Assembly (NCBI RefSeq): GCF_030250645.1
Contig: NZ_JASSVS010000003.1
Span: 186,001 to 250,000 of the forward strand
Source of the DNA: Marinobacter azerbaijanicus
GTDB taxonomy: Bacteria; Pseudomonadota; Gammaproteobacteria; Pseudomonadales; Oleiphilaceae
Length of the DNA: 64,000 nucleotides
Direction: 5' to 3'
A program made the translations under genes and the position numbers. Shown in pieces: positions 44,877 through 53,399 of this stretch. Numbering within the stretch: position 1 is the stretch's first letter; the number at the start of each line of letters is the position of its first letter. A model generated the notes under the pieces. The model was given only the letters and a program-made list of their open reading frames with translations. It ran no database searches and was not told the origin of the DNA.

Positions 44877-46331
44877 ATGATCGAGTCACCACTGCTTCCC
44901 AAGCTGACTGGCTATATCGGCGGTCGCTGGTCTGAATCTCCGGACGGTAACACCTTTGACGTCTACAACCCGGCCACGGGTGAGGTGGTTGCCAGTGTGG
45001 CATCGATGTCCGAAAGTGAAGTGCAGCAGGCTGTTGAAGCCGGGAAGTCCGCACTTCGTCTGACCAGCCCCTATACCATCGAAACCCGTCGTAAGTGGCT
45101 GGAAGATATCCGCGACGCCCTCAAGGCCAATAAAGAGGAAGTAGGCCGGATCCTGTGTATGGAGCATGGCAAGCCCCTGAAGGAAGCGCAGGGCGAGGTG
45201 GACTACGCCGCCGGGTTCTTTGACTACTGCTCCAAGCATATCCAGGCGCTGGATGCTCACACCCTGACGGAAAAGCCCAAGGACTGCACCTGGACGGTAC
45301 ATTATCGTCCCATTGGCGTGGCGGGGCTGATCACGCCCTGGAATTTTCCCATCGGTATGATTGCCAAGAAGCTGTCTGCGGCCCTGGCCGCGGGTTGTCC
45401 CTCGGTGATCAAGCCTGCCAGTGAAACGCCGCTGACAATGATTGCCCTGTTTACCCTGATGGACAAGCATGTGGATCTGCCCGATGGCATGGTCAACCTG
45501 GTGATGGGTAAGGCCAGCGTCATAGGCAAGGTGCTGTGTGAGCACCCGGACGTGCCCATGCTCAGTTTCACCGGCTCCACGGAAGTGGGTCGCAAGCTGA
45601 TCGTCGATACCGCCGACCAGGTGAAAAAGCTGGCCCTGGAACTGGGTGGCAACGCACCGTATATTGTCTTTGACGACGCCGACCTGGATGCGGCTGCCGA
45701 TAACCTGATTGCCAACAAGTTCCGTGGTGGTGGCCAGACCTGTGTCTGCGCCAACCGGATCTTCGTCCACGAGAAAGTGGTGGAGGAGTTCGGACAGAAA
45801 CTGGCGGACCGGGTCAACCGCATGACCGTGGGCGATGGCCTGACCGAAGACGTGGACCTGGGCCCGCTCATCAACAAGGCCGGTTTCGACAAGGTGAAAC
45901 GCCACGTGGAAGACGCTCTTGAGAAAGGCGGCCAACTGGTGGCCGGCAAGAAGCCGTCCGATCTGGGCGAGGGACACCTGTTCTTCCCGCCAACGGTCAT
46001 TTCCGGTATTACCCCGGACATGTGCTGTTCCCGTGAGGAAACCTTCGGCCCGCTGGTGCCCATGGCCACCTTCCGCAGCGAAGAAGAGGTCATTGAAGCC
46101 GGTAACGATACCGAATTCGGATTGGCCTCCTATGTGTTTACCGGTGACGCGGAACGCGCCCAGCGGGTGGCTGCCGGGCTGCGGTTTGGCCATTGTGGCT
46201 GGAACACCGGGACCGGCCCCACGCCGGAAGCACCATTCGGTGGCATGAAGGCCTCCGGCATCGGCCGCGAGGGCGGCCTGGAAGGATTGTTCGAGTTTGT
46301 AGAAGCGCAAACAGTGCCGAGAGGTTTCTAG
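44877..46331 (+). CDS. gabD: NAD(P)-dependent succinate-semialdehyde dehydrogenase
   Basis: A 484-residue aldehyde dehydrogenase oxidising succinate semialdehyde to succinate, the last step of GABA and putrescine catabolism. Motifs include TPWNFPIGMIAKK, SFTGSTEVGRKL, the general base region LELGGNAP and the catalytic Cys289 in GGQTCVCANR. A second cysteine two residues on (Cys291) is typical of GabD and allows redox control. AAAAAGGAG precedes ATG. Length equals E. coli GabD closely. Confidence 0.9.
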   Translation: MIESPLLPKLTGYIGGRWSESPDGNTFDVYNPATGEVVASVASMSESEVQQAVEAGKSALRLTSPYTIETRRKWLEDIRDALKANKEEVGRILCMEHGKPLKEAQGEVDYAAGFFDYCSKHIQALDAHTLTEKPKDCTWTVHYRPIGVAGLITPWNFPIGMIAKKLSAALAAGCPSVIKPASETPLTMIALFTLMDKHVDLPDGMVNLVMGKASVIGKVLCEHPDVPMLSFTGSTEVGRKLIVDTADQVKKLALELGGNAPYIVFDDADLDAAADNLIANKFRGGGQTCVCANRIFVHEKVVEEFGQKLADRVNRMTVGDGLTEDVDLGPLINKAGFDKVKRHVEDALEKGGQLVAGKKPSDLGEGHLFFPPTVISGITPDMCCSREETFGPLVPMATFRSEEEVIEAGNDTEFGLASYVFTGDAERAQRVAAGLRFGHCGWNTGTGPTPEAPFGGMKASGIGREGGLEGLFEFVEAQTVPRGF

Positions 46332-46405
46332 AAAAGCCCTCACATGATGGGACTGTCGCACGGGGAAACTTTCTCCGTGCTCTGTTTGGCCCATGGAATT
46401 TTTTC

Positions 46406-46490
46406 GTCGGATTACGCTTCGCTAATCCGACCTACTTCTTGCCGGCAACAGTAAACTTGTAGGTCGGATTAGGCGAAGCCGTAATCCGAC
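46406..46490. repeat. REP-like palindrome pair upstream of uvrD
   Basis: Two inverted copies of a 30-32 nt palindrome: GTCGGATTACGCTTCGC... at 46406-46435 and GTAGGTCGGATTAGGCG... at 46459-46490. Each can fold on itself. Copy 1 plus its flank (46406-46446) recurs as a perfect 41-nt inverted repeat at 48793-48833, on the other side of uvrD. Such REP-like sequences are common between gammaproteobacterial genes. Confidence 0.9.
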
Positions 46491-46534
46491 AAACCAACCC
46501 AAGGTACCCCCACCCGGCAAACCCCCCTTTCTCC

Positions 46535-46543
46535 TGTTATAAT
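46535..46543 (+). promoter_or_regulatory. uvrD promoter -10 element
   Basis: A consensus TATAAT at 46538-46543 with an extended TGT just before it (46535-46537). No strong -35 is seen, as expected for extended -10 promoters. It is 40 nt upstream of the uvrD start. Confidence 0.6.
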
Positions 46544-46550
46544 TCTGACC

Positions 46551-46566
46551 CTGTTCATTTAACCAG
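46551..46566. promoter_or_regulatory. Candidate LexA (SOS) box at uvrD
   Basis: CTGTTCATTTAACCAG fits the CTG-N10-CAG form, and like the E. coli uvrD box as I recall it ends in CCAG rather than ACAG. It begins 8 nt after the -10 element, covering the expected transcription start, where a repressor would block initiation. Confidence 0.55.
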
Positions 46567-46582
46567 TAGCGACCGGATCTCT

Positions 46583-48748
46583 ATGGATGTCTCCCACATT
46601 ATCGACGCTCTCAACGATGCCCAGCGCGAGGCAGTCACCGCCCAGAATGACCACTTGCTGGTGCTCGCTGGTGCGGGCAGTGGCAAGACCCGGGTGCTGG
46701 TACATCGGATCGCCTGGCTGATGCAGGTGGACAAGGTGCCGCCGACGGGCATTCTGGCGGTAACCTTCACCAACAAAGCGGCGAAGGAGATGCGCTTTCG
46801 CATCGAGCAGATGATGAATATTCCGGCCCGCGGCCTCTGGTTCGGCACCTTTCACGGAATTGCTCACCGCTTATTGAGAGCGCATTATCGGGAAGCGGGG
46901 CTACCGGAGAACTTTCAGGTCCTGGACAGCGACGACCAGTTGCGGCTGATCAAGCGTGTGATGCGTGAGTTGGAAATCGATGAGAGCCGCTGGCCACCGA
47001 AGCAGGCCCAGTGGTTCATCAACGGCCAGAAAGACGAAGGGTTGCGGGCAGAGCACATTCAGGAAAACCCCGGGGACCACTTCACTTCAACCATGCTTAC
47101 GGTCTATCGCCGGTACGAGAAGCTCTGCAACCTGAGCGGTCTGGTGGACTTTGGCGAGCTGTTGCTGCGCTCCCATGAGCTGTGGCTGCATCGCCCGGAG
47201 CTGTTGAGCCATTACCAGAGTCGCTTCCAGCAGATTCTGGTGGACGAGTTTCAGGACACCAACGCCATCCAGTACGCCTGGCTACAGATTCTGGCGGGTA
47301 ACCGTGTACCGATGACGGTAGTGGGGGACGACGACCAGTCGATCTATGGCTGGCGCGGCGCCAAGGTCGAAAACATCCAGCAGTACCAGCGGGACTTCCC
47401 CAATGCACGGCTGGTGCGGCTGGAGCAGAACTACCGCTCTACCCAGCTGATCCTGAAAGCGGCCAATGCCGTGATCGCCAACAACCAGGGCCGGCTGGGC
47501 AAGGAGCTGTGGACCGATGGCCCGGATGGCGAGCCCATCAGCCTCTACGCCGCGTTCAACGAGCAGGACGAGGCCAACTACATCGCTGACACCATCAGTA
47601 GCTGGGTCAGCGAAGGCAACCTGCGCAGTGAGTCCGCCATCCTGTACCGTTCCAACGCCCAGTCCCGGGTGCTGGAGGAATCCCTGATACGCCAGGGCAT
47701 TCCCTACCGGGTATACGGTGGCCTGCGATTCTATGACCGCCAGGAAATCCGCAACGCGATCGCGTACCTGCGCCTGGTGCACTACCGCCGGGACGATGCG
47801 GCGTTTGAGAGGGTGGTGAACATCCCTGCCCGAGGCATTGGTGCCAAGAGCCTGGCCGATTTGCGGGCGTTTGCCACCGAACGCAGCATCTCCCTGTGGG
47901 AGTCCGCCGAGCGACTGCTTGAGGCGGGACAGGTCAAGGGCCGTGCCAAGACTGGCCTGCAATCCTTCATGGGCATTATCGAAAGCCTGACAGAGATGGT
48001 GGATGACGCGTCCTTGCATGGGTTGATGAAGAAAACACTGGAGCTGAGCGGCCTCAGGGATTACCACGCCAACGAAAAGGGTGAGAAAGGCCAGGCGCGG
48101 GCCGAAAACCTGGATGAACTGGTCAATGCCCTGTCGGACTTTGAAGCAGAAGAGGGTGTTGATCCGCTGTCGGAGTTCATTGCCCAAGCCGCCCTGGATG
48201 CTGGTGAGGCACAGGCGGAAGCGACAGAAGATTGCGTGCAGCTGATGACTCTTCACTCAGCCAAGGGCCTGGAATTCCCGCTGGTGTTCCTGGCCGGGGT
48301 AGAGGAAGGGCTGTTTCCCCACAGTATGTCACTGGAAGAGCCGGGGCGGATGGAAGAAGAGCGCCGCCTGGCCTATGTGGGTATCACCCGTGCCATGAAA
48401 AAGCTGGTGCTCACTTACGCCGAATCACGCCGCCTGTACGGCCAGGAAAAGTTCCACGCCCTGTCCCGCTTCGTCCGCGAAATCCCCGGCGACTGCATCC
48501 AGGAAGTGCGTCTGCGCAATACCGTCACTCGCCCGGCCATGGTGTCCCGCCCCAATGAAAGCTTGTTTGATTCAGCCCCCATGGAAAAGGCCGGGTTCAG
48601 TCTGGGGCAGCGGGTACGTCATCCAAAGTTTGGCGAGGGTATCGTGATGAACAGTGAAGGTAGCGGCCACCATACCCGGGTGCAGGTGAATTTTGATGAG
48701 GGTGCCAAGTGGCTCGTTCTTGCCTATGCACCTTTGGAAGCCTGCTGA
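46583..48748 (+). CDS. uvrD: DNA helicase II
   Basis: A 721-residue 3'-5' helicase for nucleotide excision and mismatch repair. Motifs: Walker A GAGSGKTRVL, motif II LVDEFQDTN, motif III VVGDDDQSIYGWRGA, motif V MTLHSAKGLEFPLVF and motif VI VGITRAMKKL. The C-terminal Tudor-like domain (QRVRHPKFGEGIV) that contacts RNA polymerase in UvrD/PcrA is present. Length matches E. coli UvrD. It is flanked by 41-nt inverted repeats and likely under SOS control. Confidence 0.96.
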   Translation: MDVSHIIDALNDAQREAVTAQNDHLLVLAGAGSGKTRVLVHRIAWLMQVDKVPPTGILAVTFTNKAAKEMRFRIEQMMNIPARGLWFGTFHGIAHRLLRAHYREAGLPENFQVLDSDDQLRLIKRVMRELEIDESRWPPKQAQWFINGQKDEGLRAEHIQENPGDHFTSTMLTVYRRYEKLCNLSGLVDFGELLLRSHELWLHRPELLSHYQSRFQQILVDEFQDTNAIQYAWLQILAGNRVPMTVVGDDDQSIYGWRGAKVENIQQYQRDFPNARLVRLEQNYRSTQLILKAANAVIANNQGRLGKELWTDGPDGEPISLYAAFNEQDEANYIADTISSWVSEGNLRSESAILYRSNAQSRVLEESLIRQGIPYRVYGGLRFYDRQEIRNAIAYLRLVHYRRDDAAFERVVNIPARGIGAKSLADLRAFATERSISLWESAERLLEAGQVKGRAKTGLQSFMGIIESLTEMVDDASLHGLMKKTLELSGLRDYHANEKGEKGQARAENLDELVNALSDFEAEEGVDPLSEFIAQAALDAGEAQAEATEDCVQLMTLHSAKGLEFPLVFLAGVEEGLFPHSMSLEEPGRMEEERRLAYVGITRAMKKLVLTYAESRRLYGQEKFHALSRFVREIPGDCIQEVRLRNTVTRPAMVSRPNESLFDSAPMEKAGFSLGQRVRHPKFGEGIVMNSEGSGHHTRVQVNFDEGAKWLVLAYAPLEAC

Positions 48749-48792
48749 ATTTGGGGGTGAAGCACAGGTTAAGGGCCCCGGGCTCTGGTGCA

Positions 48793-48885
48793 GCCGGCAA
48801 GAAGTAGGTCGGATTAGCGAAGCGTAATCCGACGCTTTGCAAGTCGATACAATTTGTCGGATTACGCTTCGCTAATCCGACCTAC
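48793..48885. repeat. REP-like palindrome pair downstream of uvrD
   Basis: Copies at 48804-48833 (GTAGGTCGGATTAGCG...) and 48856-48885 (GTCGGATTACGCTTCG...) face each other. With its 11-nt flank, 48793-48833 is the exact inverted repeat of 46406-46446. Together with the long palindrome E they fill the 306-nt gap between uvrD and corA. Confidence 0.9.
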
Positions 48886-48921
48886 GGTTGATAAAGCTTT
48901 TGAGGATCTCTTCGAGGCTTG

Positions 48922-49036
48922 GGCTGGTATCGGGAATACCTTTCCAAAACTGTGCGGAGCCATGGATGGCGGAGCTCAAGCGTCACATGGACGTGCCGCA
49001 GGAGCGTGTTTTGGAAAGGTGTTCCCGATATCAGCC
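48922..49036. repeat. Long palindromic element, copy E, overlapping the corA 3' region boundary
   Basis: Arms at 48922-48950 and 49008-49036 (29 nt; GGCTGGTATCGGGAA...TTTCCAAAAC) pair with two G-U mismatches. The 57-nt centre has GCGGAGCCATGGATGG and CACATGGACGTG. Same orientation as copy A. It lies between the convergent uvrD and CorA-type genes, ending 18 nt before the latter's stop. Confidence 0.9.
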
Positions 49037-49054
49037 TCCACCAAGCCCAAAAAG

Positions 49055-50008
49055 CTAGAGCCAGCCCTTACGCTTGAAGTACCAGTAAGGCGCAAACCCG
49101 GCGGATACCATCAGAACGATCGCCCCCGGATAACCCAATAGCCATTCGAGCTCCGGCATGTGCTTGAAGTTCATGCCGTAAACGCTGGCAATCAGTGTGG
49201 GTGGCAGGAAAACCACCGCCGCTATCGAAAAGGTCTTGATGATCTGGTTCTGCTCGATATTGATGAAACCCTGAGTGGAATCCATCAAAAAGTTGATCTT
49301 GTCGAACAGGAAGGTGGTATGGGACATCAGGGTTTCAATGTCGCGGTTAATTTCCCGTAGGGTCTCCCGCTGTTCGCCATCCTTGCTCAGGTGACGAAGC
49401 AGAAACGAGATGTTGCGCTGGGTGTCCATCAGGCACAGCCGGGTCTTGCCGTTACTGTCCTCCAGCCTGGCCAGGCGATTGATGGCCTCGTCCAGTTCCG
49501 CTTCTTCATCTTCAAGCACCAGGTAGCTGACCTCCTCCAGCTGTCGATGAAGGTCTTCGAGCCCGTCGGCATGGTTTTCCACTTTCTGTTCCAGCAGTGT
49601 GACCAGAATTTCGGCCACACTTCGTGCCTCTACCTGCCCGCGGCGTGCGCGCATTCGGATCAAGCGGAAATCCGCCAGTTCACTCTCGCGAATCGTGATC
49701 AGGCGCTTGTTCTGCAGTATGAAGGCGACCGACACAGTGTTATGACGCCCCTCGGCAAGGTTCAGGAAAAGTGAGTGGACATGTACTCCTGCCTGATCCA
49801 CAAAGCAGCGCGCTGACGCCTCGATTTCCTCGACATCGTCAAACTCCGGGATATCGGTCTTCAGCAGTTCCTGGAGTATCTGTCGTTCGGCTTCGTCGGG
49901 TTCACAGGCGTCGATCCAGTCTGCCTGTTTCAAACGCGCCGCCGGAGGCTCCTGTGAACCGTCCATTTCGGTGATCAAACCATCTTCGATCCTGAAGAAC
50001 CTAAGCAT
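49055..50008 (-). CDS. CorA-family divalent cation transporter
   Basis: A 317-residue inner-membrane channel of the 2-TM-GxN family. A large soluble N-terminal domain with a long helix ends in two membrane helices; the ion-selectivity motif GMN is present in VYGMNFKHMPEL, and the C-terminus is positively charged (YFKRKGWL). Mg2+ (or Co2+/Ni2+) is expected; ZntB-like zinc transport is an alternative, since the periplasmic loop is not decisive. Monocistronic. Confidence 0.88.
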   Translation of the reverse strand: MLRFFRIEDGLITEMDGSQEPPAARLKQADWIDACEPDEAERQILQELLKTDIPEFDDVEEIEASARCFVDQAGVHVHSLFLNLAEGRHNTVSVAFILQNKRLITIRESELADFRLIRMRARRGQVEARSVAEILVTLLEQKVENHADGLEDLHRQLEEVSYLVLEDEEAELDEAINRLARLEDSNGKTRLCLMDTQRNISFLLRHLSKDGEQRETLREINRDIETLMSHTTFLFDKINFLMDSTQGFINIEQNQIIKTFSIAAVVFLPPTLIASVYGMNFKHMPELEWLLGYPGAIVLMVSAGFAPYWYFKRKGWL

Positions 50009-50078
50009 ACGCGTGCTCCGAACAGCCTGAGTAACCCACTAAGAATACTAGTGTAACAGGAGCACGCTGCTAACGATT

Positions 50079-50514
50079 CTAGACGTATCGCCGACGCTTG
50101 AAGCTCACTTTGTCAGCATAGTCATCAATTCTGCCGATACGGCGGACATCCGCCCAGGTTCCCTTGTAGTAGGGGATGATGTTCCGGTCTGTCCAGGGAG
50201 TGACCAGGTCGCCAGACTCAATACCGAGATCCCGGGCATCCTCCGGATTGATTTCCAGCGGCCCGCACCTTTCGTACGTGGCCAGATAGCCGGTGGAACC
50301 ACCCCTCGGAGGAATAGGAAACCGGACATCCCATGTGAGTGCAGAGGTTGCTGTAGGCGACAATGTCACCGTCCGGGCCGACTCCTCCGTGGGTTTGGCG
50401 ACCGGTTTTGACGAGGGTGCAGGGCGACGAGGCATCCGGATAGGTGAAGGAAACCGGTTGGCCAACCTTCAGGTCAGCTGCCTTGCTGATGGTGGTTTGA
50501 GGATAGTCCAGCAT
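50079..50514 (-). pseudogene. Fused remnant of an arsenite-oxidase-type aioB/aioA pair
   Basis: In one minus frame (50514 to about 50305) lies the first part of a Rieske protein of the AioB type: [20 protein letters not shown], then [10 protein letters not shown] with Cys58, His60 and Cys63. The signal peptide and the second cluster motif (CxxH) are missing. At about 50305 the homology jumps to another frame: [28 protein letters not shown] and PYYKGTWADVRRIG, ending at 50079, which looks like the C-terminal domain of a molybdopterin subunit. A large internal deletion joining both subunits explains this. Arsenite oxidase is favoured by the adjacent arsenic genes; iodate reductase (IdrAB) is a related alternative. 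Confidence 0.65.
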
Positions 50515-50664
50515 TACCTTCCCTGGCTGCTCACTTACTTACAAGAAGTTGCAGTTCATTAAAACAGGATTAGTTCAGACCCTCTCGGGATGTAGCTGCA
50601 GAAGTAAATTTCTGTATGTTTTTTGATCACCGTCAATTTTCTCATTGATCAGTGTCATCGCATC

Positions 50665-51735
50665 CTAAACGGGAAAATGGTCCCTGGTTTTATTGGCAAT
50701 GCGAACCAGTACCAGCATCAGTGGTACCTCGACCAGGACCCCCACAACTGTTGCCAGGGCTGCCCCGGATTGCAGACCGAATAGAGCAATCGCTGCAGCA
50801 ACAGCCAGCTCGAAAAAGTTACTGGCACCAATCATGGCACCGGGAGCAGCGATGCAGTGGCGTACCTTCCACAACCTTGCCCAGCCATAGGCCAGAAAGA
50901 AGATAAGGAACGTCTGCACGATCAGCGGCACAGCAATCAGTGCAATATGCAGTGGGTTGTTCAGAATCACCTCGCCCTGGAAGGCGAACAGTAATACCAG
51001 GGTGACGATGAGTGCTGCCGGGGTAACCGGGCTGAGGCGCTTCATGAACACGTCGTCGTACCAGCGCTGGCCGTGTCGGGCGATGAGAGTGCGGCGGGTC
51101 AGGTAGCCGGCGGTCAGCGGGATGACAATGTACAGAACCACTGAGAGGAGGACGGTATCCCAGGGTACCTGGATGTTCGAGATGCCCAGCAGAAATACCA
51201 CGATGGGTGCGAAGGCAAACAGCATGATAATGTCGTTCAGTGATACCTGCACCAGGGTATAGGCGGCATCGCCCCTGGTGAGGTAGCTCCAGACAAATAC
51301 CATGGCGGTGCAGGGGGCAGCGCCCAGCAATATGGCACCTGCCAGATACTCGCTGGCCAGTTGCGGTGCAATAAACGGCTCGAACACTACCATCAGGAAG
51401 AACCAAGCAATGGCGAACATGGTGAACGGCTTGATCAGCCAGTTCACGATGGTGGTGATGGCCAGCCCCTTTGGTTCCTTACGCACGCCCAGTACGGCGC
51501 TGAAATCAATCTGTGCCATCATCGGAAAGATCATGGCCCAGATCAGAATCGCAATGGGAATGGAGACCTGGGCGTATTCGAAGCGGGAAAGTGTTTCTGG
51601 CACCACCGGTGCCAGCTGCCCCAGGGCCACGCCGGCAACGATGGCCAGGGCCACCCAGACCGACAGGTACTTACCGAAAAGATCCATGCCTTCACTGGTG
51701 CCCGTGCCTGTATTGGCGTCTGTATGACTGTTCAT
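50665..51735 (-). CDS. ACR3-family arsenite efflux transporter
   Basis: A 356-residue inner-membrane protein with ten predicted helices that exports As(III). The conserved cysteine region GAAPCTAMVFVWSYLTRGD and the NDIIMLFAFAPIV segment are typical of ACR3 permeases. It lies 10 nt downstream of arsH and is therefore probably in the same transcript, under the divergent ArsR-type promoter at about 52.5 kb. Confidence 0.92.
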   Translation of the reverse strand: MNSHTDANTGTGTSEGMDLFGKYLSVWVALAIVAGVALGQLAPVVPETLSRFEYAQVSIPIAILIWAMIFPMMAQIDFSAVLGVRKEPKGLAITTIVNWLIKPFTMFAIAWFFLMVVFEPFIAPQLASEYLAGAILLGAAPCTAMVFVWSYLTRGDAAYTLVQVSLNDIIMLFAFAPIVVFLLGISNIQVPWDTVLLSVVLYIVIPLTAGYLTRRTLIARHGQRWYDDVFMKRLSPVTPAALIVTLVLLFAFQGEVILNNPLHIALIAVPLIVQTFLIFFLAYGWARLWKVRHCIAAPGAMIGASNFFELAVAAAIALFGLQSGAALATVVGVLVEVPLMLVLVRIANKTRDHFPV

Positions 51736-51745
51736 TCGTTACCCC

Positions 51746-52477
51746 TTACATGGATCGCTGATTGACGCGCTTCGAGACTTCTTCGGCACTCTCGACTCTT
51801 TCGGAATAGCGGTTCGTCAGATAATCGCTGCGATCCCGTATCAGCAGGGTGAATTTCATCAGTTCCTCCATTACGTCGACGATTCGGTTGTAATAGGGCG
51901 ACGGCAGCATCCGGTTGTTGTCATCAAATTCCGTAAATGCTTTGGGCACCGATGACTGGTTGGGAATCGTCACCATCCGCATCCAGCGGCCCAGTACCCG
52001 CAACTGATTCACCGCGTTGAATGACTGGGAGCCACCACAAACCTGCATAACCGCCAGGGTCTTGCCCTGGGTTGGTCGCATGCCACCAATGGACAGGGGA
52101 ATCCAGTCGATCTGGGTCTTCATGATGCCGGTCATGGCACCGTGGCGCTCTGGCGAACACCAGACCATCCCCTCGGACCACTGGGCTAGATCCCGCAGTT
52201 CCTGCACCTTCGGGTGGGAGGCGTCTTCGGCGTCCGCCAGCGGCAGGCCGCGCGGATTGAAGATTCGGGTTTCGGCTCCCATGGCCTCGAGCAGGCGCGC
52301 AGCTTCTTCCACCGCCAGGCGGCTGAACGAGCGCTCACGCAGGGAGCCGTAAAGCAGCAGAATCGTCGGTCGGTGACTCGAAAGCGCTGAGGCAAACAGG
52401 TCTTCGTTAGTGGGGGGCCGGAAAAGGCCGGCATCGATATTGGGTAGGTCAGATAGGCTCATGGTCACGTCGGTCAC
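51746..52477 (-). CDS. arsH: ArsH NADPH-dependent FMN reductase
   Basis: A 243-residue flavoprotein that oxidises trivalent methylated arsenicals and reduces quinones or other acceptors. The flavodoxin-like core starts with [17 protein letters not shown], and [20 protein letters not shown] is the family signature. It starts the leftward arm of the arsenic island, followed by the ACR3 gene. Confidence 0.92.
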   Translation of the reverse strand: MTDVTMSLSDLPNIDAGLFRPPTNEDLFASALSSHRPTILLLYGSLRERSFSRLAVEEAARLLEAMGAETRIFNPRGLPLADAEDASHPKVQELRDLAQWSEGMVWCSPERHGAMTGIMKTQIDWIPLSIGGMRPTQGKTLAVMQVCGGSQSFNAVNQLRVLGRWMRMVTIPNQSSVPKAFTEFDDNNRMLPSPYYNRIVDVMEELMKFTLLIRDRSDYLTNRYSERVESAEEVSKRVNQRSM

Positions 52478-52532
52478 TTTTCCCAGTGTTCTTTTCCGGT
52501 TCTGGAGTGATAGCTGTCTTTACGCTGTCATA

Positions 52533-52585
52533 TTGCTGAGCTATTATCGCAAAAATTACATATATGGCAATCCAAATATACGGAT
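52533..52585. promoter_or_regulatory. Divergent arsenic promoter region with ArsR-type dyad
   Basis: The 114-nt gap between arsH and the ArsC-ArsR gene is AT-rich. ATCC AAATATAC GGAT (52570-52585) is an imperfect dyad of the kind bound by ArsR-family repressors. TTGCTG at 52533 and TACATA at 52557 are a possible rightward promoter with long spacing (18 nt). Autoregulation by the adjacent fusion protein is the likely logic. Confidence 0.4.
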
Positions 52586-52591
52586 ATCCAC

Positions 52592-53356
52592 ATGAAGAGA
52601 AGAGTTCTGTTTGTCTGTACCGCCAACAGTGCGCGCTCACTGATGGCCGAAGCCCTGCTCCAGCACATGGCCGGTGACCGGTTTGAGGTGGCCAGTGCCG
52701 GTACCGAACCTGCCCACCCTCATCCTCTGGCACTACAAGTGTTGCGTGAAGCGGGAGTATCTGTCGACGGGCTTCACAGCAAACCGCTGTCGGAGCTGCA
52801 AGGCCAGTACTGGGATTATGTAATCACTCTGTGTGAGAAGGCGGCCCGGGAATGCACCCTGGTGGCTTCCGGTGCCCAGCAGATAGCCTGGGACTTTCCG
52901 GACCCTGCCGAAAGTAACCGCCATGCTACCTTTGCTTTGACGCTCAAGGAGCTCAAGGAGCGCATTGGTCTGTTCACCCTGGTCCACCAGAAAGAGACCG
53001 GGCTGAAACCTGCCGGCTACAACCCGGTGACCATTTTCAAGGCCATGGCCGATGATCTGCGCCTGGCTGCCCTGTTGTTGATCAGAGGCCAGGAAAAACT
53101 GTGCGTATGCGAGCTGACCGAGGCCTTTGACGTATCTCAACCGAAAGTCAGTCGTCATCTGGCTTCATTGCGTGATGCGGGATTGCTGGAAACGGAACGC
53201 CGGGGGCAATGGGTCTATTATTACCTTAACCCGGGCCTGCCAGACTGGGTGTTACGGGTTCTGGAGGAAACCGCACATAATAATGCCGCACTGGTCGAGC
53301 AGCCGCTGGCGAGGCTGCAGGCGATGGCGGACCGGCCGGTAGCGCAGTGCCCCTGA
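52592..53356 (+). CDS. Arsenate reductase-ArsR repressor fusion
   Basis: A 254-residue two-domain protein. Residues 1-138 are a low-molecular-weight-phosphatase-type arsenate reductase with the P-loop CTANSARS (Cys9-x5-Arg15) and the shuttle cysteines Cys81 and Cys88 in CEKAAREC, so the thioredoxin-type mechanism looks complete. Residues about 143-240 are an ArsR winged helix with the As(III)-binding CVCEL (Cys171, Cys173) and the recognition helix [13 protein letters not shown]. One polypeptide could therefore reduce arsenate and sense the arsenite formed. Confidence 0.9.
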   Translation: MKRRVLFVCTANSARSLMAEALLQHMAGDRFEVASAGTEPAHPHPLALQVLREAGVSVDGLHSKPLSELQGQYWDYVITLCEKAARECTLVASGAQQIAWDFPDPAESNRHATFALTLKELKERIGLFTLVHQKETGLKPAGYNPVTIFKAMADDLRLAALLLIRGQEKLCVCELTEAFDVSQPKVSRHLASLRDAGLLETERRGQWVYYYLNPGLPDWVLRVLEETAHNNAALVEQPLARLQAMADRPVAQCP

Positions 53357-53399
53357 TCTGACACATCACACGGATTGCGAATCTCGCAAGGAGAACACC

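Larger units (their letters stand above)
48749..49054. other. uvrD to corA intergenic region, mostly repeats
   Basis: This 306-nt gap between convergent genes is almost filled by two facing REP-like palindromes and long palindrome E. No gene is supported; the open frame at 48854-49141 merely reads through the repeats. Confidence 0.7.

Noticed and set aside
44886..46394. 502-codon open frame on the minus strand
   Set aside because: Antisense to gabD over its full length; typical long shadow frame in GC-rich DNA with no domain content.
46535..46551. CTGTTATAATTCTGAC as a LexA box
   Set aside because: Lacks the right half CAG; the site at 46551-46566 fits better.
50515..50664. Search for the missing start of the Rieske protein or a terminator before the ACR3 stop
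   Set aside because: No signal peptide in any minus frame; TGATCA repeats here are not followed by a T-run on the relevant strand.
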